A stretch of 64,000 nucleotides of DNA from Physcomitrium patens (GCF_000002425.4 NC_037254.1:5969053-6033052), one strand, 5' to 3'; shown: positions 34,600 through 45,699, counted from the first letter of the stretch. Notes: a model not told the origin generated them from the sequence alone. Numbers and translations: made by a program.

Positions 34600-35357
34600 A
34601 GCCATACTCTTTATTTTATGATTGTGTTGCTTCTTTGGACAATATTAAGGAGTGTGCTTAGATTTTGTATAATATAAGCATAATCCTTTTTGATGACGAT
34701 GAGTCTTTTCTTGCTCAGTAAGAAGTTTGAAATGTACCGCATCAATTTACATATCATCTACATGACTAACAAGTGCAACATCATCCCACTTGATATCAGT
34801 TACAAGTTGTCAAAACTATGAAGCATAAAACGTTATTGATTGATTGTCTTATCACAAAATATAGATCTTGTTGGTTGCAACATGAATTCCATCATGTTCT
34901 CCATACATGGATCGAAACTCCACCAAAAAAAGCCTCGAGATTATTCAATATTAGTTCTTGTCGTTCAAGAAAAGATGAAAACCATGATAATGCTAAATCT
35001 AAAAGAAGCATACCAATGAATCTAACTTGCGATCTTGGAATTGGATAGCTTTGGAGTTGAAGTTCAATCTCAAGTTGTACTTGATTGATAAATCCTCTAA
35101 ACTTTGATCTAGTGCCATCAAACTTTTCAGATAGGACAATTCTTAGTGCTTGAACACTGGAAGGATGTTCCACCATAGGAAAATGGACATGATTTGATGC
35201 AGATGTTGAAGCAACTCCAATCATTTCTATCTTCACTTCCAACCAATCTTGTTGCTTTTTGTGGTGAAAAATTGAGTTGATACATCACAAGCATTAATTC
35301 TCTCAATTGTTCTTGTATTTGTACCATTGTACTTTTCATTTCAGTAAGTTCTGCCAT
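34600..35357 (-). pseudogene. A2 gag, broken
   Basis: The ATG at 35,357 opens MAELTEMKSTMVQIQEQLRE, a helical start preceded by the leader and primer site. The frame shifts near 35,240 and continues in the 116-codon frame 35,242-34,892 with FDGTRSKFRGFINQVQLEIE, typical of gypsy capsid. A zinc knuckle lies at about 34,639-34,685 and reads C-L-Y-Y-T-K-S-K-H-T-P-stop-Y-C, that is CX2CX4HX4C with the second Cys changed to Tyr. The gene is broken by at least one frameshift and stops. Confidence 0.75.
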
Positions 35358-35538
35358 AATATTACTTAAAAAAGAGAAGATGTCTAATATCACTCAAGAC
35401 AAATACAAGAGAAGACTTGAAAAAAAAAAAAAATACTAAGAATAATATCAATTTAGAAGAAGATAATCTGTAACTTCTAATATGCTTATGTCTTATCAAG
35501 AAAAATGGGTAATCTATTCTTAATCAAGATTAGACAAA

Positions 35539-35550
35539 GCATTGATATTA
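35539..35550 (-). other. A2 primer-binding site, initiator-Met tRNA type
   Basis: On the minus strand it reads TAATATCAATGC, which differs from TGGTATCAGAGC (complement of the 3' end of plant initiator Met tRNA) mainly by G-to-A changes. It lies 20 bases past the LTR end. Confidence 0.65.
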
Positions 35551-35570
35551 TAAGTGCATTCTTATCAATC

Positions 35571-36119
35571 TCTCAAGGATAAGAACTTCATAAAAATAAA
35601 TAAATAAGTGAGACTTTTTTCAAAGAAAGATGACAAAATAGAAATAACTAAATATGTATATTAAGAAAGAAACTAGAATGGCTATTGCCAAAAGACAAGA
35701 AAACTAGAGACCCTTGAAACTAGACTAGAAGCAAGAAAAGAGTTGACAAGAGTGAAAAGGCTTCATTCTTGCCTCTATATATACTATCTACTTAAGAGCT
35801 ATGTGGTGATGTTTTATAGAACCTCCAAAAACGTGTTGACTTTGCACAACACGTATCTTAACTTGTAAGGTAAGTTTTCTATGTGGGCACCACATAATTA
35901 GCTTGTTCCGCAAGCTACCAATATATGTGGCACGTGGTTAACTTATTGACTAAGTTTCTAACCTATTAATTAAGTATAAATACATATAAAATCAAAGCAG
36001 TGTCTATAAAACTTCTAGGAAGCTTTTCTAGAAGATATTATGAAATTAATCTACTTTTACCTACTTCTACCTATTCATATCACCTAGGTAATAATTATAA
36101 TAAATATTTATCCATGACA
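35571..36119 (-). repeat. A2 5' LTR (549 bp)
   Basis: On the minus strand it begins TGTCATGGATAAATATTTAT at 36,119 and ends near 35,571 with ...TCCTTGAGA, equivalent to the CTTTGACA end of A3. It supplies the clearest family A LTR start. Its plus-orientation partner A4 follows immediately to the right. Confidence 0.85.
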
Positions 36120-36551
36120 GCTTCATAAATATTGTTTTGACTTTACATGTATTTGTAGTTGATTGATAGGTTAAGAACTTGGTCAAGAAGCTAACCATGT
36201 ATCATATATATTGGTAACTTGTAAAACAAGCTAACTATGTAGCATCCATATAAAAAACTTACCTTGTAAGTTAAGATACGTGTCATACAAAATCAATACA
36301 TTTTTGGAGGTCCTATAGAATGTCACTACATAGATCCTAAGTAGAAAGTATATATAGAAGTAAGAATAGAGACTTCTTCACTCTTGTCAATTCCTTTTTC
36401 GTTTTTACTCTAGTTTCAAGAATCTTTAGTTTCCTTGTCTTTTGGCAATACTCATTTCAGTTTTTTTTTTAATATATATACTTTTTTATTTCTATTTCTT
36501 TGAAAGAGTCTCACTTCTTTATTTGCTTTCATCAAGTTCTTATCTTTGATA
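36120..36551 (+). repeat. A4 5' LTR, second part
   Basis: It follows the family A LTR from about position 110 to the end (CTTTGATA), in opposite orientation to the A2 LTR it abuts. Shared words include AAGTTAAGATACGTGT and GGTCCTATAGAA. Confidence 0.8.
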
Positions 36552-36571
36552 GATTGACAAGAGTACACTTA

Positions 36572-36583
36572 TAATATTAGAGC
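36572..36583 (+). other. A4 primer-binding site, initiator-Met tRNA type
   Basis: It reads TAATATTAGAGC followed by TTTGTC. Together with A2's TAATATCAATGC it supports an ancestral TGGTATCAGAGC, each copy having lost different bases by C-to-T or G-to-A change. Confidence 0.7.
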
Positions 36584-36774
36584 TTTGTCTTTTTTTTTTT
36601 ATTATTAAGAATGGATTATCCCTTTTTCTAGATAAAACTTAAGTGTATTAGGAACTGCGGATTACCCTCTTTTAAACTAATATTGTTCTTAGCATTTTTT
36701 TTCTTTTTTTGTTTTTAAGTCTTCTCTTCTATTTTTCTTGAGCAATATTAGACATCTTCTTTTTTTTAAGATAT

Positions 36775-37200
36775 AGAAGAATTGCTAAGATGTTTATTAA
36801 TAATACTTTTGTAACTAAAATTTGATTAATGTAGGAGATTGTTATATATATTACATCATCATGAATTGCCATATTGCTACTCAATGGAGATAGGACCGCC
36901 TATTCTATATTTAAGATTTTACTAGATTATAACAAGGCTCTTTTTCTTCAATTATTAAGAATTTTGACCATTTTGGATTTATTTGCATTTTTTTATTATT
37001 ATTTGAGATGAACTTCTGATGTAATATTGTCATTATGTTGAGGTAGTTGATTATTCTTTTAAAAATATTTATGATATTAGTTGCTATTTAGAAGAGTTAC
37101 AATAGTCTTTAGCAGAGATTTTCATAAAAGGTTTTGGCCATGTTTATCATTAATCTCTTCTATATTAACTTTTTGTACCAAGAATAGTAATAAAGTACAT
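36775..37200 (+). pseudogene. Helitron: decayed helicase part
   Basis: The helicase half resumes after A4. It contains VIYITSS-stop-IAILLLNGDRTAYS with IFKILL at about 36,838-36,930, matching the SSGIAALLLxGGRTAHSxFKIP block of Helitron (Pif1-like) helicases. The Walker B-like III-stop-DELLM at about 36,995-37,021 has a TGA stop where the family has Trp, and the FSRDFHKRFWP block lies at about 37,109-37,145 (family FGGDFRQxLP). The Walker A region just upstream is short and unreadable. The roughly 500 residues expected between KYIYK and this part are missing, so the A4 insertion was accompanied or followed by a deletion. Non-functional. Confidence 0.75.
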
Positions 37201-37382
37201 TAATTTTGATCTAAAAAAAATATTTTTCTTATAATTAACTTAATATAATATATTCTCAATGCCCTTCTATGCATTTTATTAAGATTCATCTTTATCTAAA
37301 CAAAAATTCAAATTCCACATCAAATATTATTTCTAATTATTTTTTTATAAATTAGTTATTAATATTTTTTCTATATTTTTAT

Positions 37383-37471
37383 TTTATTTATTTATTTATT
37401 TTTATTTTATTTATTTATTTATGTTTAATTTCAAAATTTGACTTTAATACATCCTTAAATGTCTAAATATA

Positions 37472-37500
<29 letters not shown>
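37383..37500. repeat. Interrupted ATTT microsatellite
   Basis: Two patches of TTTA/ATTT units (about 37,383-37,425 and 37,467-37,500) are separated by unique sequence. Confidence 0.85.
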
Positions 37501-37502
<2 letters not shown>

Positions 37503-38498
37503 TGGTTATGCCTTAATAAGTAGTTCTTTGAGCAAAATTAACTAACTTTTTTATATTATTCATAACAACAATACAAGTTCAGTTAGCCCACTTTATAGAT
37601 AATTTTTTTTTTTTGTAAATTTTATTTCTTTATTTTTTGAAAAAATTGTAAAAAATATGTCTTGGCTCACAAACATGTCTTCAAAAAAATGCTTCTTTTG
37701 AGTCAAAATTTTTGTGATAGCAGCACAAGTTCAGCTAGTATACATATAATATAAATATAATTAAGAAATCTATTATTTAATATTTTGGCATACAAAACAA
37801 ATTATATTTAAATTTTATATTTAATTTTTATTTTTATAAAAAAATATTCATTAATATATAATTATAAAAATATTATATGTCGTTTTATTTTATGTTTAAA
37901 ATAGTTTAAATGTTTATAAAGAAATTCATATAATATATAATCTTTTAATCAAATTTAACTTTTCATTTTTAAAAATTATGTATATTTTTTTAGTTCTTAA
38001 TTTTTTAAGAGTTTGAATTAAAGAAGTATTTTTTAAATATCTTGAAAAGTTTTTATTTTTCTTTTTAAATCATTATCATCAAATATATATATATATATAT
38101 AAAAAACTAAAAATAGAATAAGTATATTTTTTCTAAAAATATATAATTATTAAAATATAAAAAAATTATATTTTACTATTGTTATTATTAAAGGTTTGTA
38201 AATGATTAATTTATAACTAAAAATATCTATAGAATATGCTTATAATAAGTAATGTATATAAATAAATAAATAAAATATTTTAAAATGATAAAAAAAAATT
38301 TAATAGTAATTTTTCTTTATATTAATTACTTAAAAACTAATAGAAAACATAGCAATTATCAAAAGAAATAGATTCTATACAATTCAAATACACTAAAGGA
38401 AGTTGAAAAAGATTAATATTTTTATTTTTAAAATTTTTTTATAAAGATTTTAGAATTTGCTTATTTAAATTATCATTTATTAATTATTAAACGTATAA

Positions 38499-38618
38499 TA
38501 AAAAATTTAAAATAATAAAGTTTTGAAAATAATAAATATGATTTTTAATTTTAATAAAAAATTTGAAATAATAAAGTTTTGAAAATAATAAATATGATTT
38601 TTAATTTTAATAAAAAAT
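38499..38618. repeat. 56-bp tandem duplication
   Basis: A unit containing AAAGTTTTGAAAATAATAAA is repeated at a 56-bp period (GTTTTG at 38,520 and 38,576) with one visible mismatch (TTTAAAAT against TTTGAAAT). Confidence 0.85.
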
Positions 38619-38761
38619 TTAAAATAAAATTATTAAAATAAACATAAATAAAAATCTAATTAAAGAAATTCTATGATAATTCCTATTATACTTATTAGTT
38701 GTTTTAATAAGCTTAGTATAAAATGATAAATTAATAATTGATTAATAATTAAAATATATAT

Positions 38762-39018
38762 TATTAAAGAAATGAATTCTATACAATAAATTTACCAATA
38801 TACTCTTGAGATACTAAAGAAGAATACATAATCATTCAAAGATAGTATGGTATTAAATTAGAATGACTATTGCCAAAGACAAAAAAATTAAAAACTCTTG
38901 AAATAAAACTAAGGACAAGAAAGACATTAATAAGAATAAAGAAGGTTTCACTCTTGCTTTAATATATACTATCTAACTAGGAGCTACATGGTGACATTTT
39001 ATAGAACCTTCAAAATAT
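38762..39018 (-). repeat. A5: family A LTR fragment cut by B1
   Basis: It aligns with the first 250 bp of the minus-oriented A3 LTRs, starting with decayed TGTCAAAG (TATTAAAG) and including GACTATTGCCAAAGACAAAA. It stops at ACCTTCAAAATAT where the B1 LTR begins. The remainder of A5 is not seen in the window and would lie beyond B1. Confidence 0.75.
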
Positions 39019-40654
39019 TGTTGTGTGGTAACACAGCTATATGGTGAAAAATATAAATATGGATGTTATTATAAAAGAACCTAATAGAAATATGTAGTAA
39101 GATATAATAATAAATTATAGAAAGATAATAAAAAATTTAGTCTTAATATTGGCTTTTGTAGAAGTGACTTCTATTTATTTTGTAGAGATATAAATGAGCC
39201 AAATCAAAGTAAATAAGATGAGAAATTAATATAAGTATGTTTAGAAGAGAGTAAAAAAATAGATTAAAGTAAAATTTATCTCAAATTATTAAAAATTGAT
39301 ACCTAGAGAGGACTAATAGTCAATTTGGATCAAAATTAGATCATGAGGCACAAAACTATACACCTATGGCGGATCTAGCATTCTTTTGCTAATCGGAGAA
39401 TGAAATTTGAAAGAAAACTTAAGGAAAGATTTTTCAATATTAACTTTATATTATTTGGATTAATATTGAAATTTTGAAGAATTTTCAAATTTAATGATAT
39501 ATTTGGTAGATTTAGATTTTAATAAATAAAAACAAGTTTATAAATTTTAAGATTTTGTAAGTTTCATAGCATGTTTACAAGTGAAAATTAGTCAATTTTT
39601 TATTATGCTTGTTGTAATACATGTGAAAAATTTAAGGTCAATTGAAGAATTAGATTGAAGAATATGAGGAATTTTGTGGATTATGGTCTTAGATAATTGA
39701 GATTTAGAATTAGTGAAGGATTTTACAATTTGGCAATATTTTCTAGTTTAATTGAAGCAAAAATTGGTGAAAGTAATTTAGATTAGGATATCTATATACA
39801 ATCCAAATTATAAAGCAATCAATTAATTCAAGAAGGAGAAATCTATATTGTAAGATCAATGTTTAAGTTGAAGAAAGAGAGTGGCTAATAACTAAGAGAT
39901 TTTGGAAGCTTTTCTTGCTATTAGTATGTACAATCTTCTTCAAAAATATTGTGCTAGTTTCTAACTTAGTTGTTGTCAGATGTGCAAATTTTGAATCAAA
40001 ATCAATAGTTTAATCATCAAACATTAAATTTTTAATCTACTCTAGGATTTTTAAGATTTATTTAAGATTTAGAAATTGATTAATAATTGATTAAGATTGA
40101 TTTCGACTCTAGGATTTAATTAGGATTTAAGATTTGTCTAGGATTTAGTTAGGATTTTGTTTGGATTTGATTAAGATTTGATTAGAATTTGCCTAAGTTT
40201 TATTTAGGATTTTCTTAGGATTTTACTAGGATTCTTTAGGATTGATTTAGGATTTTATTAGGGTTTTATTTAATATTTGATTAAGATTCATTAAGATTTT
40301 AATTATGATTAAATTATAATTTAATTATAATTTATTTAAGATTTATTTAGAATTTCTATTTTTAGTATTTTAATTTTTTTATTTTAATTTTAATTTTTTA
40401 TTTAAATATTTATTTTTATATTTCTTTAATATTTTTTTTTATTTTTTTAGATTAATTTCGGATTTTTTTTGTAATTTTTTTATAATTTTTTAAAATTTTA
40501 TTTTAGATTGATTAAAGTTTGATTTGGATTTATTAAAGATTACTTAAAGTTTATTTAAGATTCTATTAGACTTGATAGGATTGTTGCATTTTTACTTATC
40601 TTTTGTAGCTAAGTGCCTAATACATATTTAAGCAAGAACATACCTAATATGACA
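39019..40654 (+). repeat. B1 5' LTR (1,636 bp)
   Basis: It starts TGTTGTGTGGTAACACAG and ends CCTAATATGACA. The reverse-complement ends and the TTAGGATTTAGGATT-type array (about 40,040-40,560) match the B3 LTRs. It follows the truncated A5 LTR directly. Confidence 0.75.
40040..40560. repeat. TTAGGATTT-type degenerate minisatellite inside the B1 LTR
   Basis: This is the same array as in B3 read on the other strand: AGGATTTAGTTAGGATTTTG and similar units repeat imperfectly before fading into ATTTTT-rich DNA. Confidence 0.75.
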
Positions 40655-40658
40655 TAAG

Positions 40659-40680
40659 TGGTGAATCCAACGTGAAAGCT
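40659..40680 (+). other. B1 probable primer-binding site
   Basis: Four bases after the LTR end the sequence reads TGGTGAATCCAACGTGAAAG. The same place in B2 reads TTGATGAATCTGACATAAAAG and in B3 TGGTGAACCTGCC. The shared TGG start suits a tRNA primer, different from the initiator Met of family A. I cannot name the tRNA. Confidence 0.5.
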
Positions 40681-40759
40681 TGAGGTAGAAGGTCTTGAAG
40701 TTTATTTGTTTTTATTTTGATTTAATAGAAAATAAGAGCAATAATTTTGAAGGACTTAT

Positions 40760-41390
40760 GGGAGGAGTTTTAAGTAGAGCTTCAAATAGAGCTTTTAGTA
40801 GAGTTTCTACTAAAAGACAAAGTATATACATGGATCCAAGTATTACAAGTATGTTTTAAGCTTTTACATTATTTATATAACAATAGCAAAGCTATGATGA
40901 CAAAGAACCTTGGCAACCAAAGCATTATAAGTAGTGATTAACAAAGTTGACCAATTCAATGGAAGAGATATTTTAAAATATTTAAGGTGTTATATGCAAA
41001 AAATGGAATTAAATCAAGTTTTTTGAAAAAAAGATGATTGAGCTACTTGAGCTTACCTTGGTATTGAAGAAAAAGAACTATGTTATACTGATTATAAAGC
41101 ATTATGGAAGTTCATGAGAAATGTTTTCATATATATTAAAAGATGAATATTTTTTGAAGGTCTTTCATTATGTTACTAAGAAGTTATTTATAGAATAGAT
41201 TAAACAGCCTAATAAGAATTTATAAGCAATAGAGATATTAAAATAATTTAAAAGATAATATTTTTAATTATTAAAGATAGAAAAAGTTAACATTAAAGCT
41301 TGTCAACAAAATCAACCTACTTTAATTGTGTTTTGTAGTCTGATGGAGTAACTTCACTTACATAAGATAGTTGTCTTCTATTTCTTAACC
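40760..41390 (+). pseudogene. B1 gag, N-terminal part, decayed
   Basis: An ATG at about 40,759 opens MGGVLSRASNRAFSRVSTKR. A capsid-like stretch follows: FNGRDI near 40,960, then YLRCYMQKMELNQV, and later TKKLFIE and QPNKNL near 41,190-41,220. The pattern fits the gag of the fungal-looking gypsy lineage to which B2 also belongs. Frequent TAA/TAG stops and frame changes make it non-functional. The block ends at a composition change near 41,400. Confidence 0.6.
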
Positions 41391-41399
41391 ATTATTTAT

Positions 41400-42800
41400 C
41401 TATGGTTTTATTTTATCAAACTTTTATATATTTTTTTATTTTTTTTATTTTTTATTTATATAATTTTATAATTAATTAATTATTTTATTATTATTATTAT
41501 TATTATATATATTATTTTACTTAATTAATTATTTATTTAAGCTTCTTAGCAAACATCTTGTAAGAATTTTTACATGCATCACTTTCTTCAGCAAAAGAAT
41601 AACCATATTAAAATATTGATTACAACACTACTATTGCTTATTATTACATCCAAAAATATGTACAAGAATCCGTTTAACTTTGTTGCCTAACCACTACTAA
41701 AAATCAACTATCACCTTGCAACAACACGGCAAATCATGGCTGATCTACTATAATCATCAACTCTCAAGTCATGTTCTGCCCTTGTCACTACCAAATTGTC
41801 TCCATGTTCTCACAACACCATTGCTCTAATTTCCTACAATAGGAACGCCTTCACCTCACTGCCTCTTCTAAAACAGCCGTGCAACTTAGATCCATCAATA
41901 CCAATCCAATGCAGTACCACCATTGTTTTTCTTCTACTCAACTTGAGCTCTTCTAAAATTGGCACCCCTTCTTTTTTCCAATTGGCAACATCCTCTATTG
42001 ATCTAAATCTACTTGTATGTTCATAATCAATAACTTCTTTTCACAATAATCTTCATCTTCTTCTTCTTAGATTCTTTCAATCACTTCTCTAATTAAATCA
42101 CAATTTGGTCTTTTATGTAACTTTGAAACAAATCGCTACCTTCTTCTACAATCTCCTCTTTTCTCATGAGCAAAAAACTCTCTGAGCAGCATACATATCT
42201 CCGACCAGATCTACCACTGCTCTACTTCCTTGTCTATGGCATATCACACCTTCTGCCACCTTGCCTTACCTCGTTGCCCTCATTAATTCTATTGCGTTTA
42301 TATTATGGTATTCCATATCTTGTTTGCCCAATATTATTGACATAATCTGCCTAGTCTGAAATTGCCTAGATTATAACATATGCAATCCAGACTGGTCCAG
42401 CAAAGTAAATCACTGATTTGTGGTTTTTTTTTTTTTTTTTTTTTTTTTAAAGACCTGGACACATGCTTATGAAAGATTTTTAAGGACTCTTTTAGAATTC
42501 TTTTTTATTCTATTCTTACTAAAAAATATTATGTTAATTTTTTTTTACTATTTTTACTATATTTTTCTATTTCTAAAGGTCCAAATAATGTATTTTTTAT
42601 TATTTAATACATATTAACATAACACCATTAATCCTACTTAATCTAATTTTAAACCACAATCATTTCATCTACCATTATGATTGTAGTCAACTCTTAATAC
42701 CTAAATAATACTTTATTTTAATAATTATCTTAGTTAATTATATCCAAACTTTTTTCTTCTTAATCCCATTGATTTATTCTAATATTTATTCTAATTACAT
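41400..42800. other. GC-richer insert of unknown origin inside B1 gag
   Basis: Between the two gag halves lies about 1.4 kb unlike the rest of B1. From about 41,560 to 42,400 it is C-rich on the plus strand and much less AT-rich. On the minus strand one frame (about 42,010 down to 41,700) reads with few stops and contains SIEDVANWKKEGVPILEELK and RAEHDLRVDDYS. It is followed by a 25-base T run (42,424-42,448). It may be a captured host fragment or a retroposed sequence. I do not recognise the protein. Confidence 0.5.
42424..42448. repeat. Poly(T) tract, 25 bases
   Basis: An uninterrupted T run at the right edge of the GC-richer insert in B1 gag. It could be the tail of a minus-strand retroposed sequence lying to its right, or simple slippage. 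Confidence 0.9.
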
Positions 42801-42809
42801 TGTGAGTCA

Positions 42810-43507
42810 TAAAGTTTGGCTTATAAAGCCAAAGAAGGTTGAATTATTTCTTTAAGCTGCCAATGAATAATTATAAGAAAAGTTAGAATTGCTTCTTGAA
42901 AACAAAGAAGAAAATGAAGGATTGACAACAAAGTAGAGAAATATTGAAGATGTACAGGATTTACTTGTAAAACAACAAAAGAAGAAGGAAAGGATTAATA
43001 TTTCTAAAGTAGTACAAGCACCTAAAATTCAAGTGCATATAATATAGTTAACAATGCCTATTATTTAATTTCCAATATCTACATAAAAAAAAAAAAGATA
43101 TAGAATTTGAAGAGATTATATGTGGAATGCAAGATCTTTAAATCAAATTAACAAGACTTAAAGAAAAGACTTCTAGAAATAATTTGAAGCTACTTCTAAA
43201 CAAGAGTATGTACAAAGATGGATGTGATGCGACAATGCTTCTCATACTAGGAAGGATTGTAATGAATTTAATAATATGATACAACAAGGAATTATTTTTT
43301 AAAAAAATAGAAAGATGGCATTAAAGGATACAAGTGACCTCTTTCAAACCAATTTTTGCAAGGGAGTTATGAAAGTATTGATTCAAGCTTATTTAATAAC
43401 ACATGGAGTAGCAACACAAGAAAGTAAAAATTATGGAGCTAGGGTAGATGATAACTTTGATGGAAATATAGTGATAAGTAGATTTTAGACTTCTATTATT
43501 TTTATAA

Positions 43508-43550
<43 letters not shown>

Positions 43551-44577
43551 AAAAAGTATTAGTGAAAATTGTAGCTATAATATGTAGTATAATAGGTTAA
43601 AAAGATCTTGTATAGGCTATTTTAATTCATACATATATTACTAAGAGCCAATATGAAGCTTTGATGGAAGATAATAAAAGAAAAAAAATTGATGATACAA
43701 AAAAAAGAAATTCTTCTAAGAAGCAAACTTGAAGAAATAAGGCTTATGAAGCAACTTCATAAGAATTGCCTATAAAGAATACTTTAATGACATTGGATGA
43801 AAAAGCAAAAGAGAAAAAAGATAAAAATAAATCAATAGCTTATAAACTACTCTTTGATATTAAAGCAACAACACATTTAAAAGAAGTGTTGAAAGAATGT
43901 GTACTAAATGCTAAGATAGAGTTCATATTTAAAGAGATTTTAGAAATTACAATGAAAAAGTTTTATAATGTTATTATTGATAATATTGAAAAAAAAATAA
44001 TTAATAGATAAAATTGAAATGAGTTATGCTATTGATACAAGGATATATAAAGACAAAGAAGAGATTGATAATGATAATAAAAAATTACCAAGTGAAAGGA
44101 ATGGTTATAATCAACAAGTATATTTTGAATATTATAGTGATAAAAAAAATAAAAACTATAAGCTATTATACTCAAAAACATTGAATAAGGGCAACTAGAA
44201 AAATATTGATGAAGGTGGAAGATATAAAAGAATCAATTGTTGCTTTAATTGACCATAGTTCCAGAATAAATCTTATATCTAAGGATTTTTATAAAAAGCT
44301 GAGGTAGCCAATTGATATGGAGTATGGATGGGCAATACAAGCAACTAATAATACAAAAGATAAATTATATAAAGCTTGCCTAAATTTTAAAATCTTAATT
44401 GGACATGTTGCAACAAAACAACATTTTTTTGTTCAAGATACAACATTTTATCAAATGATTTTAGAACAACCATATATTATGGCAATACAAATGGAAACAA
44501 ATTTGTTTTATGATGGTTTAGCCTTTGGATAGATACATAATAAAAATAAAAAGAAAGTGGTATAATTTTTAATTATG
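42810..44577 (+). pseudogene. B1 gag C-part and protease, decayed
   Basis: After the insert the gag C-part resumes, with a zinc-knuckle remnant near 43,222-43,262 and a GARVDDNFDGN block near 43,438-43,470. The 81-codon frame 43,766-44,011 (PIKNTLMTLDEKAKEKKDKN) covers a charged linker. The protease begins near 44,235 with VALIDHSSRINLISKDFYKK and continues in the 71-codon frame 44,317-44,532 with MEYGWAIQATNN, FVQDTTFYQMILEQPYIMAI. The active-site motif reads D-H-S-S instead of D-[ST]-G. The reading is cut at FLIMY by A3's LTR and resumes at 51,003. Stops throughout. Confidence 0.7.
43511..43547. repeat. Poly(A) tract, 37 bases, inside B1 gag
   Basis: An uninterrupted 37-base A run falls inside what should be the gag coding region, just after the GARVDDNFDGN block. 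The gag reading resumes after it, so it is an expanded A tract, a retroposed tail or a sequencing artefact. Confidence 0.9.
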
Positions 44578-45105
44578 TATCAAAGATATGAATCTCAAAG
44601 AACTAAAATTTCAATACACTCTTATATCATTCAAAAAGACTAGAAAATCAATCAAGGATGATATAATATCAAACTAGAATGGCTATTGCTAAAGACAAAA
44701 AGACTAAAAGTCTTGAAACAAGACTAAAGACTAAAAAGGCATTGACAAGCATGAAAAAGGCTTTATTCTTACCTCTATATATATTCTTAATTAAGAGCTA
44801 TGTAGCAATGTCTTATAAGACCTCTAAAATGTGTTGACTTTGCAAGAAACATATCTTAACTTACAAGACAAGTTTTTTATATATACTCCATATAGTTAAC
44901 TTTTTTTGTAAGCTATCAACACGTCGTTAACTTATTGATCAAGTTTCTAACCTACCAATCAACTACAAACATATGTAAAGTCAAAGCATCATCTATGAAG
45001 CTTCTAAGAAGCATCTCTAAAAACTATTATAAGATAAATTTATTTTTATTTATTTCTATTTAATCATAAAGATATATATTAGAATAAATATTTATATCTA
45101 TGACA
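44578..45105 (-). repeat. A3 3' LTR (528 bp)
   Basis: On the minus strand it begins TGTCATAGATATAAATATTT at 45,105 and ends CTTTGATA at 44,578. Its partner is 50,476-51,002. Confidence 0.85.
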
Positions 45106-45699
45106 TTCTCTCCTTTTTAAGGACGATTTCCATAAAGAGCAATCATCATATGTTAAAAAAATCAAAGATATGGAAAATTATATTTATCACATAATTTGAT
45201 CTTTATTTTTTTTGAAGATGGTTGATAGGTCCTTTCAGACATTGATAGTGTCCTATACTAGGGCATGAAGACCACCTTATTATTTGATTGTTGTTTAAGC
45301 CTTTATAACTCCCTTCAAATAAAACATTTGAAATATTATCAAGAGTTGTTCCTACCTCTAATAAAATCAAAAAATATTGAAAGTCTCTTCCAATGTCATG
45401 ATACCAAACATGTTGTATCTTACCATCTATTCAAAAAAAAACATGTTTTTTAGTATCTTCATCTAAATTATGTCATCTTAAAATTTATAACAATTGCAAT
45501 GTCTTATTCAGTAAATCAGCATGTAGAAGCTCATGAATTGAATCTACTAGTTATTGGTTCTTCATCTTTTTAGTGTCACAAATATACAAAAGTTATAAAT
45601 AAGAGTAGAAGATAGAATGCTATCTTTCCTGGATCTTGTTTCTTTTATAGAAAAGATTTACTATTCTTTATCTTAATTTTCATAGATATTATTGATAGA

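Larger units (their letters stand above)
30579..36119 (-). mobile_element. Element A2: best-preserved family A chromovirus, minus strand
   Basis: Read on the minus strand: 5' LTR 36,119-35,571, initiator-Met-type primer site at 35,550-35,539, gag from 35,357, pol from about 34,582 to 31,059 with a C-terminal chromodomain, then about 440 bp of 3' untranslated DNA. The 3' LTR is absent, replaced by a fold-back junction. Long frames survive (333 codons over protease and early RT, 163 codons over RNase H), and composition is less AT-rich than in the other copies. A2 is therefore the youngest insertion, which fits its innermost place in the stack. The protein order and chromodomain place it among chromoviruses. 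Similarity to Tcn1-type elements is from memory of the family, not a search. Confidence 0.9.
30434..36770 (+). mobile_element. Element A4: truncated family A element, plus strand, inserted in the Helitron and split by A2
   Basis: Only the 5' LTR (30,434-30,505 and 36,120-36,551), the primer site (36,572-36,583) and the leader up to just before gag (about 36,770) remain. The leader matches that of A2 up to the word GACATCTTCTTTTTTTTAAG. Past 36,770 Helitron helicase sequence starts, so the coding region and 3' LTR of A4, and the middle of the Helitron, have been deleted. Element A2 sits inside the LTR in opposite orientation. Confidence 0.65.
37201..38761. other. Very AT-rich DNA, no gene recognised
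   Basis: It may include the remaining Helitron 3' part, but no further helicase motif or CTRR end with hairpin could be placed. It contains ATTT microsatellites at 37,383-37,500 and a 56-bp tandem duplication. Confidence 0.5.

Noticed and set aside
42420..42617. 65-codon Phe-rich frame next to the poly(T) run
   Set aside because: It is a translation of a T homopolymer and AT-rich flank with no coding support.
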